From Brevibacillus_H sp041920465 (lineage in GTDB: Bacteria; Bacillota; Bacilli; Brevibacillales; Brevibacillaceae): a stretch of DNA of 64,000 nucleotides. Numbering within the stretch: position 1 is the first letter of the stretch; every line of letters begins with the position of its first letter. The position numbers and the translations under genes are program-made. The notes below the pieces were generated by a model. It worked only from the letters and a program-made list of their open reading frames with translations. It was not told the DNA's origin and made no database searches. Shown here piece after piece: positions 37,601 to 45,433 of the stretch. The stretch is from positions 122,901-186,900 of the forward strand of contig JBHGXW010000034.1 in NCBI GenBank assembly GCA_041920465.1, written 5' to 3'.

Positions 37601-38960
37601 ACTGTTTGGCGTGGATAACGTCTATCGCGCCGGAACGATTGGTACGGTTGCCGAGAAAACAGCCTACGGCTACGTCCGCAAATACGCGGAAGAGCGCGGG
37701 CTGGTGCTGCGCGGTGCGGAAATCGCCCGCTTGGTCAACGGTTGTACCGGAGTGAAGCGGACGACAGGCCAGCACCCGGGGGGAATCATTGTTGTACCGG
37801 ACTATATGGAGATAGAAGACTTCTGTCCGATCCAGTATCCCGCTGACGATAACGAGTCGGAATGGCGGACGACGCACTTCGATTTCCACTCTATCCACGA
37901 CAACCTGCTGAAACTTGACATTCTGGGACACGACGATCCGACGGTCATCCGCATGCTGCAGGATTTGACCGGACTCGACCCGAAAAAGATTCCGCTGGAT
38001 GATCCCAAAACCATGTCCATCTTTAGCACAACAGAGGCGCTTGGCGTAACACCGGAGCAGATTCGCACCAACATGGGGACATTGGGCATACCGGAGTTTG
38101 GCACGAAATTTGTTCGCCAAATGCTGGAAGATACGAAACCGACCACCTTTGCAGAATTGGTGCAGATTTCTGGACTTTCTCACGGTACGGACGTCTGGCT
38201 GAATAACGCGCAAGAATTGATCAGAAGCGGTACGTGTAAGCTGTCAGAAGTAATCGGTTGCCGTGACGACATCATGGTATACTTGATTTACAAGGGGTTG
38301 GAGCCGTCAAGAGCGTTCAAAATCATGGAGTCGGTGCGCAAAGGGAAAGGCGTGAACGAAGAAGACCAGGAAGAGATGCGCAGAAACAACGTACCGGACT
38401 GGTATATTGACTCCTGCCAGAAGATCAAGTATATGTTCCCGAAGGCGCACGCCACCGCTTACGTGATGATGGCGGTGCGAATAGCTTATTTCAAGGTGCA
38501 TCATCCGCTTGAGTTTTATGCCACGTACTTCTCCGTGCGGGCCGATGACTTTGATATTCCGCTGATGGCCAAAGGATCAAGTGCAATCCGCCAAAAGATC
38601 GAAGAAATTGAGGAGAAAGGCCACGATGCCCAGCCAAAAGAAAAAGCGTTGTTAACCGTTCTGGAGATGGCGCTTGAAATGGTGGAGCGGGGCTTTCGTT
38701 TCTTGAACGTGGATTTGTACAAATCAGATGCGACCAAGTTTTTAATCGAGGGCAACGCTTTGCGCGCTCCGTTCAACGCCATGCCGGGGCTTGGCACCAA
38801 CGCCGCCATCAGTTTGGTTAAGGCGCGTGAAGAAGGTGAGTTTTTGTCCAAAGAGGATCTCTTGACCCGGGCCAAGATTTCCAAAACCATTTTGGAGTAC
38901 CTCGAGGAGCAAGGGGCGCTTCAGGGATTGCCGGAATCCAATCAGCTCTCTTTGTTCTAA
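34644..38960 (+). CDS. polC: DNA polymerase III PolC
   Basis: A 1438-residue replicative polymerase (B. subtilis 1437). ATG 34644 follows GAGGTGTTTTCCC; an in-frame TTG at 34629 precedes that site. Domains in order: N-terminal domain, OB fold (about 235-320), PHP domain from about 332 (VELHCHTPMSMLDG), DnaQ-like 3'-5' exonuclease inserted at about 420-590 (VVFDTETTGLN), Zn-binding CPNC and CPQC pairs near 912-950, polymerase palm with PDIDLNFSGEYQ near 965, and C-terminal helix-hairpin-helix. The built-in exonuclease distinguishes PolC from DnaE. Confidence 0.99.
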   Translation: MVDLQEQKQRFALLLKHLEIPPDWVEQFFQDGLINKLELYRQNKEWIFTFTLPRLLPFQVYQSFTKRLFSSFAHLAKVDAFIQYAEKPQVANVVEEYWDYLLHEAEQKLNSLAAQIRTCEREVTGDDVKVKMPTEMSVELTKRKKADQELQEIFYKVTHTRPKFVFVADETDENLKAFMEQRQEEERALVQVVMEAQAEKEKGTSQDSKAEAITTLVIGYEIKEDAVPIHDIKEEERRIVVQGTVFNAELKELKSGRHLLTFNITDYTDSISVKIFSRDKEDVKLLEAVKDGMWLKVRGSVQHDTFMRELVMMANDLNQIEQMGRKDKATEKRVELHCHTPMSMLDGVASLKSLISTAAKWGHKAIAVTDHGVVQAFPEAYGIAKKNNMKCILGLEAYVIDDGADIVYNLTGSSNDFAIDENTPYVVFDTETTGLNAAENTIIEIAAVKMRGTEIIGQWTELIDPGFPIGPKTTEITGITNEMLQGKPALDVVLKQFRDFVGDAILVAHNAEFDQGFLNACAKRIGMEPWNNPFLDTLPLARMLYPGMRNYRLGTLAKKFNVELINAHRALDDTVALAHVFQYMLKDIKEREIRSLSHLNEVSNQETDFKSARPFHATLLVQNKVGLKNLYKLVSRSHVETFYRVPRIQRSQLIKYHEGLLFGTACKEGELFQAILRGKSRDELVEIAKFYDYIEIQPIEHYRPLLRNESISSLDSIKDYHRLLIDIAHELGKPVTATGDVHFLNPEDEIFRDVFLFSKGDQDTGNQPPLYFMTTEEMLQSFEYLGEELAKEVVVTASNQIADMIEDVSPIPDKLYTPIIEGADDELREMCYSKAKSLYGDPLPEIVEKRLEKELNSIITHGFGVIYLISQRLVTKSLRDGYLVGSRGSVGSSFVATMSEITEVNPLPPHYLCPNCKHSEFITDGSIGSGFDLPDKDCPQCGHKLNKDGQDIPFETFLGFKGDKVPDIDLNFSGEYQPRAHKYTQELFGVDNVYRAGTIGTVAEKTAYGYVRKYAEERGLVLRGAEIARLVNGCTGVKRTTGQHPGGIIVVPDYMEIEDFCPIQYPADDNESEWRTTHFDFHSIHDNLLKLDILGHDDPTVIRMLQDLTGLDPKKIPLDDPKTMSIFSTTEALGVTPEQIRTNMGTLGIPEFGTKFVRQMLEDTKPTTFAELVQISGLSHGTDVWLNNAQELIRSGTCKLSEVIGCRDDIMVYLIYKGLEPSRAFKIMESVRKGKGVNEEDQEEMRRNNVPDWYIDSCQKIKYMFPKAHATAYVMMAVRIAYFKVHHPLEFYATYFSVRADDFDIPLMAKGSSAIRQKIEEIEEKGHDAQPKEKALLTVLEMALEMVERGFRFLNVDLYKSDATKFLIEGNALRAPFNAMPGLGTNAAISLVKAREEGEFLSKEDLLTRAKISKTILEYLEEQGALQGLPESNQLSLF

Positions 38961-39006
38961 TTTCTAATCTGGTCAAATCTGTCTCGTTTTTACCGGAGGG
39001 CAAAGG

Positions 39007-39035
39007 TTGTCAAGAGTAGGCTGTTATGTTATAAT
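39007..39035 (+). promoter_or_regulatory. Sigma-A promoter of the rimP-nusA operon
   Basis: TTGTCA (39007-39012) and a perfect TATAAT (39030-39035) are 17 bases apart. Predicted start is near 39042, giving a leader of about 95 bases before rimP. Confidence 0.88.
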
Positions 39036-39068
39036 TTTTTTGGAAATACTGGTTATACACGCAGATCG

Positions 39069-39096
39069 AGAGTGGGGAAACCCACTCTTTCTTTCT
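39069..39096 (+). terminator. Leader terminator-like hairpin (candidate NusA-dependent attenuator)
   Basis: AGAGTGGG (39069-39076) pairs with CCCACTCT (39081-39088) around a GAAA tetraloop. The following tract TTTCTTTCT is U-rich but interrupted by C, typical of weak terminators that need NusA. It lies inside the operon leader. Confidence 0.65.
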
Positions 39097-39137
39097 GGCT
39101 GAAACCGGAGTTCGGATTTTTTAAAGGAGGTACTTGC

Positions 39138-39602
39138 TTGAGCAAAGTAACGCAAATCGTCACCGAGCTTCTGACTCCTATTTTGGATGAGATGAATCTG
39201 GAGTTGGTTGACATCGAATTCAAGAAAGAAGGCAGCAACTATTTCCTGCGTGTCTTCATCGATAACGAAACAGGAAACATCGACATTGATGACTGCGGTA
39301 CTGTAAGCGAACGCTTGAGCCAACGCTTGGACGAGGTCGATCCGATTCCTATGGCCTATTTCCTGGAAGTATCTTCACCCGGAGCAGAAAGACCACTTCG
39401 CAATGAACGAGACTTCCGCAAAGCATTGGGTAAACACGTACATATTACGACCAAGGAACCGGTGGAAGGCCAGACGGTTTTTGAAGGGGAACTGGTCGAA
39501 TTTGATTCAGACACCCAAAAGCTTACAGTAAAAGAAACAAAACATACGTACCAGCTATCAATCAGCCAAATCGACACAGCTCGGATGGCGATTGTTTTCT
39601 AG
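39138..39602 (+). CDS. rimP: Ribosome maturation factor RimP
   Basis: A 154-residue protein (B. subtilis YlxS 156). I chose TTG 39138 (LSKVTQIVTELLTPIL) because AAAGGAGG lies 8 bases upstream; longer in-frame starts run through the leader hairpin. The N-terminal domain contains LVDIEFKKEG and IDIDDCGTVSERLS, and the family signature EVSSPGAERPL is present. The C-terminal SH3-like domain follows. RimP helps 30S assembly and starts the nusA operon. Confidence 0.95.
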   Translation: MSKVTQIVTELLTPILDEMNLELVDIEFKKEGSNYFLRVFIDNETGNIDIDDCGTVSERLSQRLDEVDPIPMAYFLEVSSPGAERPLRNERDFRKALGKHVHITTKEPVEGQTVFEGELVEFDSDTQKLTVKETKHTYQLSISQIDTARMAIVF

Positions 39603-39623
39603 GTCGATGCCGTCGGCAAAAGG

Positions 39624-39645
39624 CTCGGCAATTGCCGAGTTTTCT
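39624..39645 (+). terminator. Terminator-like palindrome between rimP and nusA
   Basis: CTCGGCAATTGCCGAG (39624-39639) is a perfect 16-base palindrome followed by TTTTCT. The stem is short-looped, so it may act as a weak terminator, lowering downstream transcription, or a pause site. Confidence 0.5.
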
Positions 39646-39672
39646 AAACGGAAGGGAGGACACAGCAGTAAC

Positions 39673-40770
39673 ATGAACGCAGAGTTTATTGATGCACTTA
39701 ACGAGATTGAGAGAGAGAAGGGAATTTCCAAGGAAGTTCTGCTTGAAGCCATCGAAGCGGCTTTAATCTCCGGATACAAACGAAATTTTAATTCTGCCCA
39801 AAACGTACGGGTGGATATTAACCGCCACACCGGTGTTGTTCGGGTGTTTGCCCGCAAAACGGTCGTGGAAGAGGTGTTGGATTCACGATTGGAAATCTCG
39901 CTGGAAGCAGCCCAAGAGATTGATCCCAATTATCGCCTTGACGATATCGTTGAAATTGAAGTAACTCCTCGTGATTTCGGGCGCATTGCCGCACAAACGG
40001 CGAAGCAAGTCGTAACCCAGCGGATTCGCGAAGCAGAACGCGGACTTATCTATAGTGAATTTATCGAGCGTGAAGAAGATATCGTAAGCGGCGTCATTCA
40101 ACGCCAGGATGCCCGTTTTTACTACATCGATCTGGGCAAGGTGGAAGCAATCATGCCGATCACCGAAAAAATGCCTACCGATGACTTCAAACCGCAAGAT
40201 CGGATTAAAGCATATATCATTAAAGTAGAAAAAACCACCAAGGGTCCGCAAATTGTGGTGTCCCGTACCCATCCTGGTCTGCTGAAACGCCTGTTCGAGC
40301 TGGAAGTTCCAGAGATTTACGACGGTGTGGTAGAAATCAAATCTGTCGCGCGTGAAGCAGGCGACCGCTCCAAAATTGCGGTTCACTCGATCAATCCGGA
40401 TGTCGATCCGGTTGGCGCTTGTGTTGGTCCGAAGGGAATGCGTGTCCAAACAATTGTCAATGAGCTAAAGGGAGAAAAAATTGATATTGTTCGCTGGTCC
40501 GAAGATCCTGCGGAATATGTAGCAAATGCACTCAGCCCGTCCAAAGTATTGCACGTGGACGTGAATGCAGCGGAAAAGGTAACGCGCGTGATCGTGCCTG
40601 ATTATCAATTGTCTCTGGCGATCGGCAAGCGCGGGCAAAATGCCCGGTTGGCAGCTAAGTTAACCGGATGGAAGATCGACATCAAGAGCGAAAGCCAAGC
40701 GGAACAAGAAGGTATCGAGTATCTGAAACATGCGGAAGTCCAGAGCTCAGTGGACGTTGATGCTCAATGA
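39673..40770 (+). CDS. nusA: Transcription termination/antitermination factor NusA
   Basis: A 365-residue protein (B. subtilis 371). ATG 39673 follows GGGAGGACACAGCAGTAAC. The N-terminal RNA-polymerase-binding domain (MNAEFIDALNEIEREKG) is followed by an S1 domain (about 130-200), then KH domains with VGPKGMRVQTIVNELKGEKI and AIGKRGQNARLAAKLTGW. It lacks the C-terminal acidic repeats of proteobacterial NusA, as usual in Firmicutes. Overlaps the next gene by 4 bases. Confidence 0.98.
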   Translation: MNAEFIDALNEIEREKGISKEVLLEAIEAALISGYKRNFNSAQNVRVDINRHTGVVRVFARKTVVEEVLDSRLEISLEAAQEIDPNYRLDDIVEIEVTPRDFGRIAAQTAKQVVTQRIREAERGLIYSEFIEREEDIVSGVIQRQDARFYYIDLGKVEAIMPITEKMPTDDFKPQDRIKAYIIKVEKTTKGPQIVVSRTHPGLLKRLFELEVPEIYDGVVEIKSVAREAGDRSKIAVHSINPDVDPVGACVGPKGMRVQTIVNELKGEKIDIVRWSEDPAEYVANALSPSKVLHVDVNAAEKVTRVIVPDYQLSLAIGKRGQNARLAAKLTGWKIDIKSESQAEQEGIEYLKHAEVQSSVDVDAQ

Positions 40771-41057
40771 AACAGAAGAAGATTCCTTTACGCAAGTGCA
40801 TTGTCTGTCAAGAAATGCTCCCCAAAAAGGAGTTGATCCGCGTCGTTCGGACACCTGATGAACAAATCATCATCGATTTGACAGGAAAAGCGGCAGGTAG
40901 AGGAACTTACGTGTGCAGACGGGAAACGTGCTTGACACCGGATACGTTTGCAGCAGGTAAGTGGAAGAAAGTATTGGAGCGCGCCCTCAACATGACGATT
41001 ACACAAGAACAATACGATCAATTTCGTCAAAAGTGGTTGGAGCTGATCGGTAAGTGA
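40767..41057 (+). CDS. rnpM: YlxR/RnpM RNA-binding protein
   Basis: A 96-residue basic protein. The DUF448 signature RKCIVCQEMLPKKELIRVVR and AAGRGTYVCRRETCL are present. B. subtilis YlxR was named RnpM as a modulator of RNase P. Its start overlaps the nusA stop (ATGA), and its stop overlaps the next start (GTGA). Confidence 0.93.
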   Translation: MKQKKIPLRKCIVCQEMLPKKELIRVVRTPDEQIIIDLTGKAAGRGTYVCRRETCLTPDTFAAGKWKKVLERALNMTITQEQYDQFRQKWLELIGK

Positions 41058-41362
41058 ACCCAAGACTTGCGCAACTGTTGGGACTTGCCATGCGCGCTCG
41101 CAAACTGATAACGGGTGAGGAGCTTGTCGTAAGCGCAATTCGAACCGGCCAAGCAAAACTCGTCCTTCTGGCATTGGATGCTTCAGCAAATACTGCAAAA
41201 AAGATTACGGATAAATGTCATTCATACCAAGTGACATGCCATACGGTTTCTGATCGGTATGAGTTGGGGCGTGCGATTGGAAAAGATGCGCGTGTCGTTG
41301 CAGCAGTAACGGATGCCAAGATGGCCGATAACATACAGCACCTTCTCACACCTAATTCATAA
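41054..41362 (+). CDS. rplGA: L7Ae-family protein YlxQ
   Basis: A 102-residue L7Ae/L30e-like protein. NPRLAQLLGLAMRARKLITG and LVLLALDASANTAKKITDKC match B. subtilis YlxQ. These proteins bind kink-turn RNA. The start is GTG 41054, overlapping rnpM. infB starts 11 bases downstream. Confidence 0.92.
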   Translation: MNPRLAQLLGLAMRARKLITGEELVVSAIRTGQAKLVLLALDASANTAKKITDKCHSYQVTCHTVSDRYELGRAIGKDARVVAAVTDAKMADNIQHLLTPNS

Positions 41363-41373
41363 GGGGTGATTTA

Positions 41374-43767
41374 ATGAAGACTCGCGTGTACGAATATGCT
41401 AAACAGCATAACATGAGTAGTAAAGAAATCCTCAATTTATTGAAGCGATTAAATATCGAAGTAGCAAATCATATGAGCGTAATGGATCAGGAGATGATCG
41501 ACAAGATCGAACAGCATCTGTCCAGACTGCGCTCAGGAACAAAACCTGCCGAAAAGCATGAATCAGAGGCCAAAGGCAGGGAACAAGCGACAGCGAAAAA
41601 GGATGCCCAGCCACAGGAGCACAATCGTGAAGCAGGCAAAGACAGAGCGAGAGATCACCGCTCTGTTCAGCGTCAGCCGCACCAAAACCAGGGGAAGAAT
41701 CAGGAGCGAAGAGCAGAAAATATGAGTAATCAATCGAAAGCACCAAATCATTCAAAAGTAGCCGTCCATGAGTCAAAAGGTCAGCATGAAGAAGAGTTAA
41801 AAAAAGACTTGGATGATTTTGAAGATAAGGTTATCATTCCTGCCAAAGTGGGAATCGAGAAGCGCGAAAAAATTAAAAAGAGCCCGGGCGGAAAGAAATC
41901 GTTCGAAGAGAGCAAAAAGAACAACGTTCCGTTCAAAGGGAATAACAAACGGCCTGACAACCGACGCGGCAACAACAACTTCCAGCGTGAGCCGCAACGT
42001 CCGGCACCGGAACCACCTAGCAAGATTGTCTTTACAGAGTCTTTGACAGTTGGCGAGTTGGCGAAGAAGCTGCGGAAAGAACCGGCTGAGATCATCAAGA
42101 AACTGTTCCTTTTGGGCATCATGGCCACCATTAACCAGGATCTTGACAAGGATGCCATTGAATTGATTTGCTCGGAATATAACGTCGAAGTGGAAGAGAA
42201 GATTGTCATCGACGAAACCAACTTCGAAACGATCGAAGAAGTAGACGCTCCGGAAGATCTGCAGGAGCGTCCGCCAGTTGTAACGATCATGGGTCACGTT
42301 GACCACGGGAAAACCACCCTGCTTGACGCAATTCGCTCCACCAACGTTGTAGCAGGCGAAGCCGGTGGCATCACTCAGCACATCGGAGCTTATCAGGTTG
42401 AGATTAAAGGCAAGAAAATCACCTTCCTGGATACGCCGGGTCACGCCGCTTTCACCACGATGCGTGCTCGCGGAGCGCAAATTACCGATATTACCATTCT
42501 GGTTGTAGCAGCGGATGACGGTGTGATGCCGCAAACCGTGGAAGCGATCAGCCACGCCAAAGCAGCTAATGTGCCCATCATCGTAGCGGTAAACAAAATT
42601 GACAAACCGGATGCAAACCCTGACCGGATTAAACAAGAATTGACCGAATACGGCTTGGTTGCCGAAGAATGGGGCGGAGAGACGATTTTCTGTCCGATCT
42701 CGGCGAAGCAGCGGATGGGCTTGGAAGAGCTTCTGGAGTACATCTTGCTTGTCGCGGAAGTACAGGAACTGAAAGCAAATCCGAACAAGCGTGCCCGCGG
42801 AACCGTGGTAGAAGCCGAGTTGGACAAAGGCCGCGGTCCGGTTGCGACTGTATTGGTTCAGCACGGTACACTCAAAATTGGTGATCCGATTGTTGTAGGT
42901 TCCACATTTGGCCGCGTTCGCGCGATGGTAAACGACAAAGGACGCCGCATCAAAGAAGCGCCTCCTTCCACTCCGGTTGAAATTACAGGTTTGAATGATG
43001 TGCCGCAAGCGGGCGACCAGTTCATGGTATTCGAAGACGAGAAGAAAGCTCGTTCCATCGGGGAAACTCGCGCGATGAAACAGAGAGAATCGGATCGTCG
43101 CGCCAATACGCGCGTATCGCTAGACGACTTGTTCCAACACATCCAAGAGGGCGATATCAAAGAATTGAATATCATCATCAAAGCAGACGTGCAAGGTTCT
43201 GTTGAAGCGCTGCGCGGCTCTCTTGAGAAAATTGATGTGAACGGCACGCGAATCAAGATTATTCACACTGGCGTAGGGGCGATTACCGAATCCGACGTAA
43301 CGCTTGCCAATGCCTCCAATGCGATTGTGATTGGCTTTAACGTCCGTCCGGAACCTAACGCCAAAAACATGGCAGAACAAGAGAAAATTGATATTCGCCT
43401 GCACCGCGTAATTTACAACGTTATCGAAGAGATCGAGTCAGCACTGAAAGGTATGCTTGATCCTGTTTACAAAGAAAAAGTAATCGGCCAAGCAGAAATT
43501 CGCCAAGTCTTCAAGGTATCCAAGGTGGGCAACATTGCCGGATGTTATGTGACAGAAGGTAAGCTGACCCGTGATGCCGGTGCTCGTCTGATTCGCGACG
43601 GGGTCGTCATTTATGAAGGCAAGTTGGATACATTGAAACGTTTCAAAGACGATGCCAAAGAAGTGGCAGCCGGTTACGAGTGCGGCTTGACGCTGGAGAA
43701 ATTCAGTGATATTAAAGAAGGCGATGTCATTGAAGCATTCATCATGGAAGAAGTTAAAGCACAATGA
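41374..43767 (+). CDS. infB: Translation initiation factor IF-2
   Basis: A 797-residue GTPase. The N-terminal region (about 1-230) is charged and low-complexity, rich in K, E, Q, R and N, after a short IF2_N domain (RVYEYAKQHNMSSKEILNLL). A second IF2_N domain is about 223-275. The G domain has GHVDHGKTT near residue 306, DTPGHAAFTTMRARG and NKIDKPDAN. Domains II-IV complete the fMet-tRNA-binding part. It overlaps ylxP by 4 bases. Confidence 0.98.
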   Translation: MKTRVYEYAKQHNMSSKEILNLLKRLNIEVANHMSVMDQEMIDKIEQHLSRLRSGTKPAEKHESEAKGREQATAKKDAQPQEHNREAGKDRARDHRSVQRQPHQNQGKNQERRAENMSNQSKAPNHSKVAVHESKGQHEEELKKDLDDFEDKVIIPAKVGIEKREKIKKSPGGKKSFEESKKNNVPFKGNNKRPDNRRGNNNFQREPQRPAPEPPSKIVFTESLTVGELAKKLRKEPAEIIKKLFLLGIMATINQDLDKDAIELICSEYNVEVEEKIVIDETNFETIEEVDAPEDLQERPPVVTIMGHVDHGKTTLLDAIRSTNVVAGEAGGITQHIGAYQVEIKGKKITFLDTPGHAAFTTMRARGAQITDITILVVAADDGVMPQTVEAISHAKAANVPIIVAVNKIDKPDANPDRIKQELTEYGLVAEEWGGETIFCPISAKQRMGLEELLEYILLVAEVQELKANPNKRARGTVVEAELDKGRGPVATVLVQHGTLKIGDPIVVGSTFGRVRAMVNDKGRRIKEAPPSTPVEITGLNDVPQAGDQFMVFEDEKKARSIGETRAMKQRESDRRANTRVSLDDLFQHIQEGDIKELNIIIKADVQGSVEALRGSLEKIDVNGTRIKIIHTGVGAITESDVTLANASNAIVIGFNVRPEPNAKNMAEQEKIDIRLHRVIYNVIEEIESALKGMLDPVYKEKVIGQAEIRQVFKVSKVGNIAGCYVTEGKLTRDAGARLIRDGVVIYEGKLDTLKRFKDDAKEVAAGYECGLTLEKFSDIKEGDVIEAFIMEEVKAQ

Positions 43768-44045
43768 TTGGAATCATTCGCCTGGAATTATTCTTGCCTG
43801 GCTCCCAAAATCTGAAGGAGAAGCGGGCGATTGTAAAAAGTATCATCAGCCGACTTCGAAGCAAATTCAACATGTCTGTGGCTGAGGTGGCATATTTGGA
43901 GCAATGGCAGCGTACCGAACTGGTAATCGCTGCCGTTGCCAATGAAATGTCCTTTTTGCAAAAAGAGCTCTTGGCAGCCATACGTTTGGTGGAAATGACA
44001 CCTGGTGTAGAGTTGATTCGTTCCGATACGGAATACTACGAGTAA
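43764..44045 (+). CDS. ylxP: DUF503 protein YlxP
   Basis: A 93-residue protein with the DUF503 pattern LFLPGSQNLKEKRAIVKSII followed by RSKFNMSVAEV. It lies in its conserved place between infB and rbfA and starts at the ATGA overlap with infB. A role in ribosome assembly is suspected from context; no mechanism can be read from the sequence. Confidence 0.9.
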   Translation: MIGIIRLELFLPGSQNLKEKRAIVKSIISRLRSKFNMSVAEVAYLEQWQRTELVIAAVANEMSFLQKELLAAIRLVEMTPGVELIRSDTEYYE

Positions 44046-44070
44046 GGCTGTTAGCTGGAGGTGAAGGAAC

Positions 44071-44442
44071 ATGAGCATGAACAAAACACGTACAAATCGC
44101 ATAGGGGAAGAGATCAAAAAAGAGCTCAGTATCCTTTTGCAGCGAGAAATGAAAGACCCGCGTATCGGATTTGTTACCGTGACAGGCGTGGAAGTAACGA
44201 GTGATTTGCAATTGGCCAAAGTATATGTCAGTGTGTTTGGCAGTGCTGAACAAAAGGAAGACAGCCTAAAAGGCCTGCAAAAGGCGAAAGGGTTCCTGCG
44301 CACTGAAATTGGCCGACGCATCAAACTTCGCCATGTGCCTGATTTGGTTTTTAAAATGGATACATCGATTGACTATGGAAACAAGATAGATAGTATCTTG
44401 CGCGAAATCTCCAGCCATGAAGGAGAGATCAAGCATGACTGA
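44071..44442 (+). CDS. rbfA: Ribosome-binding factor A
   Basis: A 123-residue KH-like protein. RTNRIGEEIKKELSILLQRE, DPRIGFVTVTGVEVTSDL and the FRRDxSxxxGxxI-like end VFKMDTSIDYGNKID are typical. It aids 16S 5' end maturation and cold adaptation. GGAGGTGAAGGAAC precedes the ATG. The next gene begins within its last codons. Confidence 0.96.
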   Translation: MSMNKTRTNRIGEEIKKELSILLQREMKDPRIGFVTVTGVEVTSDLQLAKVYVSVFGSAEQKEDSLKGLQKAKGFLRTEIGRRIKLRHVPDLVFKMDTSIDYGNKIDSILREISSHEGEIKHD

Positions 44443-45433
44443 TTATCATTCATCACTGAAGCTGGCCGCGGAGTTTATGCGCGAGCATGACAACTTTCTG
44501 GTAATCTCCCACGTAAGTCCGGACGGTGATACGACAGGCTCCGCACTTGCCGTATGTCTTCTGTTGCAGCAGCTCGGCAAACAATACGTTGTGGTAAACG
44601 AAGGAGAAACGCCAACCAAGTTTGGCTTTCTCCCTTGTTTTGATCAGATTCTTGATCTATCCAAAACAAACTTGGACCAAACGTTTTCGCATGTCATTGC
44701 TGTTGATGCGGCTGATTCCAAACGGATGGGCAAAGTGGAGCATTTGTTTTCGCCCGATGTTCAACTGGTAAACATCGACCACCATCCCACCAATGATTTT
44801 TTCGGTACCATCAACGTCATTCGCACCGATGCAGCGGCAACCGCAGAAATTGTGTTCGAATTGGTGGAAGCGGGAGATTTTGCGCTTGATCCTTCCATTG
44901 CGCTTTGCATTTATACGGGTCTTCTGACCGATACGGGTGGTTTTCGCTATTCCAACACAACACCCAAGGTGATGCAAATCGCATCCAGGCTCCTCACCTA
45001 CGGCGTCAAACCGGGAGAAATCGCCGACCGCTGCCTAGAGTCGATTACAATGGAGCATGTACAGTTGTTGCGGCGGGCGCTTCAGTCTCTTACGCTTAGT
45101 CACAACCAAATGGTAGCCTCCATGCGAGTTTCCCATCAGGATCTTATCGAGACCAATGCAACGAGTGAGGATGTAAGCGGCCTGGTGAATTACACCCGGA
45201 ATATTGAAGGTGTGGAAGTAGGCATGCTGCTGACCGAGACCCAACCGAATGTTATCAAAGTGGGGCTGCGTTCCCGCAGTTTCGTTGATGTGGCCCGGAT
45301 CGCCAAAAGTGTGGGCGGCGGAGGGCATGCCAGAGCGGCAGGCTGCACACTGCAAGGAAAGATTGAAGACATTGAACAATCTCTATTGTCCAAAATAAAA
45401 GAAGTTCTTGAGGTGAGCACGGATGAGCGGTAA
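44435..45433 (+). CDS. nrnA: NrnA-like DHH/DHHA1 phosphoesterase
   Basis: A 332-residue DHH-family enzyme. ATG 44435 lies in the end of rbfA behind GGAGAGATCAAGC. Metal motifs are SHVSPDGDTTGSA, VDAADSKRMG and NIDHHPTND. The C-terminal DHHA1 motif is GGGGHARAAGC. Such enzymes degrade nanoRNAs and pAp (B. subtilis NrnA). Its place between rbfA and truB is not that of B. subtilis but occurs in other Firmicutes. It overlaps truB by 11 bases. Confidence 0.93.
   Translation: MTDYHSSLKLAAEFMREHDNFLVISHVSPDGDTTGSALAVCLLLQQLGKQYVVVNEGETPTKFGFLPCFDQILDLSKTNLDQTFSHVIAVDAADSKRMGKVEHLFSPDVQLVNIDHHPTNDFFGTINVIRTDAAATAEIVFELVEAGDFALDPSIALCIYTGLLTDTGGFRYSNTTPKVMQIASRLLTYGVKPGEIADRCLESITMEHVQLLRRALQSLTLSHNQMVASMRVSHQDLIETNATSEDVSGLVNYTRNIEGVEVGMLLTETQPNVIKVGLRSRSFVDVARIAKSVGGGGHARAAGCTLQGKIEDIEQSLLSKIKEVLEVSTDER

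Noticed and set aside
37338..38213. 291-residue minus-strand frame opposite polC
   Set aside because: Antisense shadow of the polC polymerase domain.
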